A DNA stretch of 64,000 bases. Source: Cristatella mucedo. Its lineage: Eukaryota > Bryozoa > Phylactolaemata > Cristatellidae. Shown piece by piece: positions 42,513-64,000 of the stretch. A program made the position numbers and the translations under genes. Position 1 is the first letter of the stretch, and the number at the start of each line of letters is the position of its first letter. Location: the NCBI GenBank assembly GCA_009760855.2, contig WPIO01000053.1, forward strand, positions 733,501-797,500, read 5' to 3'. The notes beneath the pieces were generated by a model. The model saw only the letters and a list, made by a program, of their open reading frames with translations, had not been told where the DNA came from and did no database searches.

Positions 42513-44066
42513 AGTCGTCCCAAGTCCTTCAAATCGGCAATCGTTAGACCTATTCTTAAAAAGCCTGGATTAGACACAGAGGTCCTAGCAAACTATCGTC
42601 CAGTTTCCCTTCTTTCATTCTTATCAAAGATTCTTGAAAAAATTGTTGCTAAGCAGCTAGTTGAACATATTGAAAATAATGGAATGTCAGAAACATTTCA
42701 ATCAGGTTTCAAGAGGCAGCACTCTACCGAAACTGCTCTCCTCCGTGTTAACAATGACATTCTACGTGGCAACGACGACGGGAATGTCACTGCCCTAGCT
42801 CTGCTAGATCTGTCTGCTGCCTTCGACACCATTGATCACGAAGTTCTGCTTGAACGACTGAGAACAACGATCGGTCTGGCAGACGAAGCACTGGCGTGGT
42901 TTAAATCCTACTTGTCTGATCGTGTTCAATCCGTGTCGTGTGGGGGCCAGGTCTCAGACATGAGAAGAGTCACCTGTGGAGTCCCTCAAGGGTCTGTACT
43001 TGGTCCCTTGCTGTTCTCCATTTATACGCAACCTCTGGGAAAAGTGATTAAGGCCCATGGAATAGGTTATCACTTCTATGCTGACGATACTCAGTTGTAT
43101 TTGTCATTTAAACCGTCGGAATTTGCTGCAGCAACTGAGAAAGTGAATGCTTGCCTTGCCGATATTCGATCCTGGATGTCGGAAAACTTCCTGAAATTAA
43201 ATGACGATAAAACCGAACTGCTTCTCATAGGACACCCTAAGCGTGTGGCTGGATTAAAAGGCTTTGCTGTTCTAATAGGCGATGCTATTGTGCGACCTTC
43301 ACCACGTGCTCGTAATCTAGGTGTCGTGTTTGACAGCTGCCTCAATTTCAAAAGCTTCATTCAGAAGACTGCCTCTACAGCTAGCCATCACATCCGATCC
43401 CTATCCAAGATTAGAAGCTGTCTCCCACAGTGGCTTGTAAAAAATTTATCTAGCTCTTTAGTTCTGTCTCGGCTTGATTATTGTAATTCCCTTTTGGCTG
43501 GGCTACCAAACAAAGCAACTAGGCCACTACAGCGGACTATGAATATGGCGGCAAGGCTGGTCTTCAAGTCCCAGCGGTTTGAGCACGTGTCACCTTTGCT
43601 GGAAGAGCTAGGATGGTTGCCGGTTGAGCAAAGGATACGGAGCAAAGTTCTTACGCTGACCCACAAGACCCGCCACGGCTTGGCTCCTTCATACCTAGCT
43701 GAACTGCTACATCAGTTTCAGCCCGTTCGCGCCCTCAGGTCCTGTGTGGACAATAAATTAGCTGTCCCATTCCTCCGCTTAAAGACAGTTGGCGACAGAA
43801 GCTTTAGCTCTGCAGGTCATAGACTGTGGAACTCGCTTCCACAATTCTTACGCAACGACATCTACTCTCCAACTGCCGACTGTGGCACATCTTTTTCAGC
43901 GGTCCTGAACTGCTACTTCTATGCTACTCACTACCTCAACTGCTGTCCTAACTCTGCTATGCTTCCCACTTTCTCTTTGTTGCGTGAGACGAAGTCTGTT
44001 GGCTTCCGAATGCGTACCGAAAGCCGCTTAGGCTGTGAGTGCGCTATACAAAACTCTCCTGCGTAA
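42513..44066 (+). CDS. CR1-type reverse transcriptase, open but 5'-truncated
   Basis: An uninterrupted frame of 517 codons; the first Met is at 42684. A stop at 42510 precedes it, so there is no upstream domain. RT motifs appear in order: [36 protein letters not shown] (first catalytic Asp), [20 protein letters not shown] at 43077-43088 (catalytic Asp pair), [40 protein letters not shown] and [12 protein letters not shown]. The enzyme class copies element RNA at a nicked target. Without endonuclease and promoter this copy cannot move on its own. Confidence 0.9.
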   Translation, partial: SRPKSFKSAIVRPILKKPGLDTEVLANYRPVSLLSFLSKILEKIVAKQLVEHIENNGMSETFQSGFKRQHSTETALLRVNNDILRGNDDGNVTALALLDLSAAFDTIDHEVLLERLRTTIGLADEALAWFKSYLSDRVQSVSCGGQVSDMRRVTCGVPQGSVLGPLLFSIYTQPLGKVIKAHGIGYHFYADDTQLYLSFKPSEFAAATEKVNACLADIRSWMSENFLKLNDDKTELLLIGHPKRVAGLKGFAVLIGDAIVRPSPRARNLGVVFDSCLNFKSFIQKTASTASHHIRSLSKIRSCLPQWLVKNLSSSLVLSRLDYCNSLLAGLPNKATRPLQRTMNMAARLVFKSQRFEHVSPLLEELGWLPVEQRIRSKVLTLTHKTRHGLAPSYLAELLHQFQPVRALRSCVDNKLAVPFLRLKTVGDRSFSSAGHRLWNSLPQFLRNDIYSPTADCGTSFSAVLNCYFYATHYLNCCPNSAMLPTFSLLRETKSVGFRMRTESRLGCECAIQNSPA

Positions 44067-44130
44067 CGCCCACATGGTCTTTATGACTTTGTGGAGTTAC
44101 TGACGGAGATACATTATATTACATTACATA
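42513..44130 (+). mobile_element. CR1 family A, 5'-truncated, RT intact
   Basis: Begins inside the start of the RT domain directly after family B sequence and ends in ttatattacattacat. Endonuclease and 5' UTR are absent. The youngest-looking copy in the window, because its frame is unbroken. Confidence 0.92.
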
Positions 44131-44205
44131 AAGTGCGTAAAAATAAAATTAAGTTCTCGGAGGGCTGTATGCAAATCTATTTTATTGTTATTAATAATAG
44201 CTCGT
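44131..44205 (+). mobile_element. CR1/SINE-2 tail fragment
   Basis: aaagtgcgtaaaaataaaattaagttctcgg, then gggctgtatgcaaatctattttattgttatt: a decayed 3' hairpin and tail directly after the family A ATTAC end. Confidence 0.5.
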
Positions 44206-45635
44206 GATGAGAAATGCTCCACGTTATAGAGAAAGGTACTGGGCATACAAGTAACTGGCAGAATTTCTCTGGCCTTGCTGTTTTTTAATACAGCAATCAA
44301 TACTCCAGCATTCAACTTTCGCGACTACAAAGACAGTACTGTTGCCGAAACCAAATTGCTAATCTTGTAATGTTACGTAGGGGAAAAAACTCTGTTGAAT
44401 GCAACTAACAAGCTCAGGGAACAGAATCTGCTGGAATGCTTTCCAGCGCTCTAACCGGAGCAGCTTCTGGGCGTGGCACCGAATGCATGCAGCAAGGAGG
44501 GAGGGCGCTGACTCGCGATAAGTCACCGGAAGAGATTCGGAAACTTGTTTGGTCTAGCGCTTAGGGTTTTTGCCCCGACCAAGGTCTGACTTGTTGATTG
44601 ATTAGTGAGCGGACAGAAACGCCAGCCGATGACCGCCACCACCAGTTTTATCTACGACGCACAGAACAGAGGGACGCACAACTCCCATCGGCCCTCTCTC
44701 CCACTCGAGTCCCCTCTCCTTGACCCTTGGCTATGCAATGGCCGACCCCGACGATTAACCAGAGGCGGACCCGTAGTAGTGCACCGGCCCCTCTCGATGT
44801 TGTTCCTAACTGGTTCGACGAATTACCGAAATCCACTCTAATTAGGCTAAGGTCGACCAGACATTAGCGTTGCTGAGATCAAATTTTTCGCTGTAATTGT
44901 AGTACGAGTTTGGATTTATCTATCCATAGAATTTTATGTCACTTCCCAAAGGCCCACTTGTGCAAATGGGCTTTGACGCCGGACGCCTGTACCACAATCC
45001 ACTGCAATCCGTTCTAGTTTACTACAAATCAACTACACATCAGCTGGGCACAGCTCCAACAGGTTTGGAATATCAAACTACGCTACACGTACAATGTACC
45101 CAGAACATTTTTCGCGATTCTGCTCACGCGTCAACGCGAAGTCCACTGAAATAAAATTGCAGTGGCCCAGGCCAATACCGCAATCCACCACGATACGCTG
45201 CATTTCACCATGCAACGAACGAAATCCTGTTCGAAAAGCTTCTTTTTTTATTACATATGACGACACACTCTGTGACAATTGCACTTACAAAATTTCACTT
45301 GGCACGGCCGTCCTCCAATACCGAAAGCCGCTTTAGTCCGCCGAATCCAGCGCCGAATCCATCAAAAATCGAAATAGATTTCGCCGATCGTCAGTTTGCA
45401 TTGCATTGTATTGTATTGTATTGTATTGCATTTTTAAGTTCACGCTGCTGTGTGGGCAACCACGTAAAATTAAAAAAAAAAATGGTGCATCCTCCCACTA
45501 TGGCAATGAGCGGCAATCGCCTAAAATGACCGGGAAAATATCTCTATCGACTCTATTCCACTGCAAATCATCCTCAAATCGCCATCGTGACGCTCTTATT
45601 GGCATTTCGTATAGGGCTGTTCAAAGCGCACCCAC
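44206..45635. other. intergenic sequence, no gene recognised
   Basis: No coding similarity was recognised. An (ATTGT)n stretch lies at 45396-45431. From about 45160 words such as ccaataccgcaatccacc foreshadow the ATTGC-based tandem region that follows. Confidence 0.35.
45396..45431. repeat. (ATTGT/ATTGC)n pentanucleotide microsatellite
   Basis: About seven pentamer units. Confidence 0.9.
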
Positions 45636-47060
45636 ACAATTTCTCTCCATTCCGTACTTTTCCCAGACCGTTGCCTTCGATTGCCACGCACTGCCTTCGC
45701 ATGTTCGTTCAAGATTGGTTGATAGGATACGGTTGCACTTTTAATACAGCACACTGTAAAACGCAAGAATGAAATAGTCTTCTACCAGCTTTCTATGTTA
45801 TTTTAACAGACAATCATATATTGCTGTATTGTCTCACGCAATTGTCGTCGATTGTTATGCATTGCCCAACGTTGAATGCGAAAAACAAGAGTATGTACCC
45901 CGCAGTGAGCGTTATGTGGTAGGATAATTCATTACAAATTCAAACAGCCGATTTCCAGCAAACTCGAAACAGATCTCGGTGGAGGCCCAGCCATTGCCGT
46001 AGATTGCCGTGCATTGCCCTCGAATGTACCTTTGTCGATTGTTCAAAAGGATGTGGCTGCACATTTAATGCAGTGCAGTACACAAGGAAAGTTTCTCTCA
46101 GCAACCAACTGCCAGTCTATTTGTAACGGACAGTTATGGATTGGCGTATTTCCCAGGGCGATTGCAGTGCATTGCCTGCGATTGGCGTATTTCCCAGGGC
46201 GATTGCAGTGCATTGCCTGCGATTGGCGTATTTCCCAGGGCGATTGCAGTGCATTGCCTGCGATTGGCGTTTTTCCCAGGGCGATTGCAGTGCATTGCCT
46301 GCGATTGAACACTCACAATTCGTGAAAATTGTGCACGGCGCACACAGGTGCATGTTACATGGAATGAGAGTTATAGCTTATAGTGGCCAATCTTGTCAAT
46401 TGTTCACGACTGTACCATCGGCCCCTACCATTGCTGTAGACTGCCGTGCATTGCTTACAGTAAATGAGCGAAGCAACTTAAAAATTCCGCAGCTTCACTT
46501 TGGACGCTACGGAATGATGTGTGTAAGGAAAATTGGGGCTTAGCACTGCCAATTCTCTTCAATTTGCCGCCAATTGGGGAAATGGCCGGAACCATTGCTG
46601 CCGATTGCCATTCGTTGCTCGCGATTGTACGTCTGCGATTTGTTCAAAGGATGTGATTGCACTTTAAACACAGCTCGCTATCACAGGTAAGATATATTTG
46701 CTCTTGGCCCAGTCAGTTTCCACTGATTTTCGATGGATCATAATGGATTGCCATATTTGCTCGGGCCATTGCCATGCACTCGGGCCATCCATGCCTAAGA
46801 TTCCAAGGTCAGAGCTGGCTGAAAGGGTTGAAAGCACGTTCGCGAGCAGTTAAGTGGAATGAGAATTGGTGCAGCCAATTTCTCGTCGATTCGCCACGGA
46901 TTGTGGTATTGGTCCATGCCATTGCTGTCGATTGCCGTACATTGTTGACAATTAGCGTGCAAAATAGCTTGAAAATCCTACGATTTCACTTTTAGCACAA
47001 AGAAATGTGAAATGCGATGACAATTGGCACTGAGTGCAGCAAATTGGTGGTCCACTAGCC
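45636..47060. repeat. degenerate higher-order tandem repeat built on ATTGC words
   Basis: A core of the type ccattgctgt.gattgccgt.cattgc recurs near 45669, 45990, 46424, 46590 and 46917. It is followed each time by related flanks (cgattgta-cgt-tgcgatt-gttcaaaggatgtg, tgcactttaa-acag, or gcttgaaaat-c-acgatttcacttt). Units are roughly 165-435 bases and strongly diverged. No coding function is evident. Confidence 0.7.
46139..46302. repeat. 41-base minisatellite, four units
   Basis: The unit starting gattggcgtatttccc is repeated exactly at 46139, 46180, 46221 and 46262. A single t-for-a change occurs in the last unit. Since 41 is not a multiple of three, the same peptide appears in rotating frames, which explains the overlapping ORFs here. 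Confidence 0.97.
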
Positions 47061-47259
47061 ATGGATCGTAGTGGATTCTCTTTGGACGCTATACAAATTA
47101 ATTATATAGCCCGTGCAAAGCCAGCGAGAGACTGGTGAAATATCCGGCGGCCCCCGACGAAGGTCACAATTCCCCCCCCCCCGACGAAGGTCACAATTTT
47201 CCGGTACTGTGGACAATCTGAATACGGTACAGTAACCAGTATCTGCCGCTTTAATATGT

Positions 47260-47467
47260 AATAATATTGATGTGCTTATGCGTGCTGACACTGTGCATTC
47301 TGCTACTTTGCATGCTGACCCTGTGCATGTCACCCCTAACCATATTATTCATTTTGTTTGTTTTTCAAGCATGATTTTACTTACCATTCAATTACATTTC
47401 ACTTTGCAGCAAATGTAAAGCGCCTAGAGAGAGAGATTAAGTTCTCTGAGGGCCCTTTACCAAGTGA

Positions 47468-47500
<33 letters not shown>

Positions 47501-47505
47501 ATGTA
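47260..47505 (+). mobile_element. CR1 family B, 3' UTR fragment
   Basis: ttgatgtgcttatgcgtgctg to the hairpin and a long ATT tail (47468-47497). Confidence 0.88.
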
Positions 47506-47804
47506 CGCAGAGACAAGCAGTGTGGCGCTCAACACCCAACTCAGCGATACACTGCTATTGCTGAGGAGCAGGCCAAGCAGGTACCGTTGCCTGTGCAAGT
47601 TCGACCCCCTTGCTGTATGGTGAGGGCTGCCGCCACACTGGTGGGAAATTCCTCGTTATCAAACCGGCTGCCGGCACTCCTGGTGCAGCCGCCCCCTACA
47701 AAACTCGGGAGCAGGGCTTGCACATTGCCACAGCGCTTCGCGATCGCCCGTGCTGCCACAGACTATCCGGCACTTGTCCTTCATATGCTTATGTACGTAT
47801 GTAT

Positions 47805-47925
47805 CTCCGTCTGTAACTCCACAAAGTCATAAAGACCATGTGGGTGTTACCCAGGAGAGTTTAGTATAGCACACTCACAGCCGAAGCGAAGCATGCATAA
47901 TGCTTTCGGTACACATTATGCATGC
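47805..47925 (-). mobile_element. CR1 family A, 3' end fragment
   Basis: Reverse of the family A terminus (gtctgtaactccacaaagtcataaag to agccgaagc). About 120 bases, no ATTAC tail. Confidence 0.75.
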
Positions 47926-48115
47926 TGACGCTGTGCTTGCTGCCACTAACCACATTTGCATGCTGACCCTGTGCATGTCACCCCAAACCATGTTATTCGT
48001 GTTGTTTATCAAGCATCATAAATTCACCATTCAATTGCATTTCCCTTTGCAGCAAATGAAAAGCACCTAGAAAGAGATCGAGTTCTCTTACGGCGCTTTA
48101 TCAAGTGCAGTATAA
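47926..48115 (+). mobile_element. CR1 family B, 3' UTR fragment
   Basis: catgctgacgctgtgcttgctg to the hairpin and tatcaagtgcag. The ATT tail is absent or reduced. Confidence 0.85.
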
Positions 48116-48129
48116 TGAATATTACTCTC

Positions 48130-48940
48130 ATAAGCTGAGTATTCCTATATGTGATATCAGCTCCACAATCAAGTCTGCCTACTTTCAGCTACATAACATG
48201 GCTAAAATTTGGGCTTGTTTAGATAAGGATACCACGTCCAAGTTGGTCCATGCATTCGTGACATCCCGTCTCGACTTCTGTAACTCACTACTTGCTGGCC
48301 TACCGGCATGTGCAATCAGGCGATTACAGCTGGTGAACAACTCTGCAGCTAGGCTTGTCTGTCGTGAGCGTCGCGGCTGCCACATCACACCACTTCTCGC
48401 CGACTTGCACCGCTACCAGTCAAGCAACGGATCGACTTCAAGGTTTAATCGCTCACTTTTAGGTCACTTCATTCTTTGGCTCCAGCCTATCTCTCAGATC
48501 TAATCACCCACCAGACATCGTACCACCGCTTTTTGGAATCCAACAGTTTAGCAATACCTCGTACAAACCTCAAATCCTTTGGAGACCGTGCATTCAGCTG
48601 GTTTGCTCCCAAAGTCTGGAACTCCCTCCCGACTTGCGTCAGAACATCCCTGACCTGACCACATTTAAAAAGAACTCAAAACACACCTATTTAGGACAGC
48701 GTTTAGTGGGTCCCTGTGATTCGTTCTTTATGTGCTTACGCGTGCTGACACTGAGCATGCTGCCACTAACTACACTTGCATGCTGACCCTGTGCATGTCA
48801 CCCTTAACCACGTTATTCATGTTGTTTATCAAGCATGATATTACTCACCATTCAATCGCGTTTTCCTTTGCAGCAAATGTAAAGCGCCTAGAAAGAGATT
48901 GATTTCTCTGAGGGCGCTTTATCAAGTGCATTATTATTAT
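48130..48940 (+). mobile_element. CR1 family B, 5'-truncated
   Basis: RT C-terminal traces ([51 protein letters not shown]) followed by the 3' UTR and hairpin, ending in a short ATT tail at 48930-48941. It stops about 215 bases upstream of the COPS3 start codon. Confidence 0.9.
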
Positions 48941-48941
48941 T

Positions 48942-49153
48942 CGCTTAGTCGACCGTACGGCGGCCGCAATACGCGGCCCGGCGACGCCTCTTTTCCCGGG
49001 ATGCAATTCTTGCGGGTCAAGTTCAGTGGCCTTGCAGCAGTGACCTTGAGCCGTCCGACTGCCCGTGCTCCCTGTCTTGGAGAGTTTAGTAATTGCGGTC
49101 TCGCCTTTCCCTTAAGCCGTCGCTGGACGTGATCTCACTCAAAGATCGTGGCG
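48942..49153 (+). promoter_or_regulatory. COPS3: probable COPS3 promoter and 5' UTR
   Basis: CpG-rich sequence (gtacggcggccgcaatacgcggcccggcgacgcc in part) between the end of a CR1 copy and the COPS3 ATG. No TATA box is evident. The position and composition suit a housekeeping promoter. The transcription start cannot be placed. Confidence 0.4.
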
Positions 49154-63353
<14,200 letters not shown>

Positions 63354-64000
63354 GTAGACTCTCGCGGCTTCCTCTCAGCGAGCCGGCTTGCACCTCTCGG
63401 CTTGCCCAGAGCACGTACTCGTGATCGATGTGGCTGATTATTTGAACAACACACCCCTCCCATCAGTCCTATGCAGGGCCTCTTACTTCTCACTCGTCTT
63501 GCCCCACCCACTGTATTCACGATAAATGAGCTTTTTCTTGAGCCTCGGGGTTAGTTTTATTTGGAAGAGACATCCTGTTGGCTGCAGGCATTCGTCTCAC
63601 CATTAGTCACAGGCCATTCTGTAAGGCCAAATCAGTCTTACAGAGACCTGCCTTATGTAGCCTCAATTCGTAGCTATGCTCACATTCGAGTTGACTAGTC
63701 TGGTCATTTCGGTAGATCGGATGTGGGAGACTTCTCGTCTGCTTTCATCGATAGTTTCTCATGGTTGGCTGCTCAGTCGTGCAGCTAGCTGCATGGCATT
63801 ACGACCATGGCCTACGGGCAGTGGTAGTCAGCTTGAGGGAACTAAGTAGTCACTTCATTATTATGTCTAGCGCAGAGTATTTTTCTACTGTGGTCAATAG
63901 GTGGCCACGGCTAAATGTCGGTCAGTGTCGAAAGTTTCCAAGTTATATGACAAGACTCGATGTTAGGCTATTATTAGCTTGCCCGGATTGCAAATTTCAC
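63354..64000 (+). other. COPS3 intron 10 (start), window end
   Basis: No segment matching the expected last 40 residues of CSN3 was found, so the final exon or exons lie beyond the window. Confidence 0.6.

Noticed and set aside
46139-46302. CRISPR-like regular repeats
   Set aside because: Units are contiguous with no spacers, in a eukaryotic context; it is a minisatellite.
47587-47832. Protein-like ORFs of 68-81 codons between two CR1 fragments
   Set aside because: No recognisable motif, several frames equally open, no splice or start context.

Overview
The window is animal nuclear DNA, most likely from an invertebrate with a repeat-rich genome. Its genes are split by GT-AG introns. Most of the remaining sequence is CR1-like non-LTR retrotransposon copies, tRNA-derived SINEs and long microsatellites. 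Two genes are recognisable by protein similarity recalled from vertebrate orthologues; no database was searched. The lineage below Metazoa cannot be fixed from this sequence.

Left part (1-15.8 kb). This is mainly (CT)n, (CTGT)n and TATC-type simple repeats, CR1 fragments and SINEs. On the minus strand at 9.25-11.0 kb there is a probable 3' end of an unrecognised gene: two exons joined in phase, a stop codon and an AATAAA signal. A further 48-codon open segment lies at 11.63-11.78 kb.

Middle (15.8-37.4 kb, minus strand). A seven-exon gene encodes a five-zinc-knuckle protein of the ZCCHC7/AIR1-AIR2 family, the RNA-binding subunit of the TRAMP nuclear RNA surveillance complex. The acidic N-terminus is in exon 1. 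The five CCHC knuckles run through exons 2-6. A long Q/K/R-rich C-terminal exon is proposed at 15.84-16.89 kb. All exon junctions keep phase and give about 814 residues. The introns hold CR1 copies, including a nearly complete one with endonuclease and RT regions in intron 1.

Right part (49.15-63.35 kb, plus strand). Ten exons encode COP9 signalosome subunit 3 (COPS3/CSN3), 380 codons without a frame break. The last roughly 40 residues expected for the family lie beyond the window. The two recognised genes are arranged head to head about 11.8 kb apart, and the space between is filled with retroelements and an unusual degenerate tandem repeat built on ATTGC words (45.6-47.1 kb).

Repeats. CR1 family A (3' ends in ATTAC repeats) and family B (3' hairpin closed by AAAGCGCC/GGCGCTTT, then a TTA/ATT tail) occur on both strands in many truncated copies. 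Two SINE families are seen: one with a tRNA-like A and B box, and one whose tail resembles the CR1 3' hairpin. No intact retrotransposon, RNA gene, CRISPR array or prokaryotic-type operon was found.
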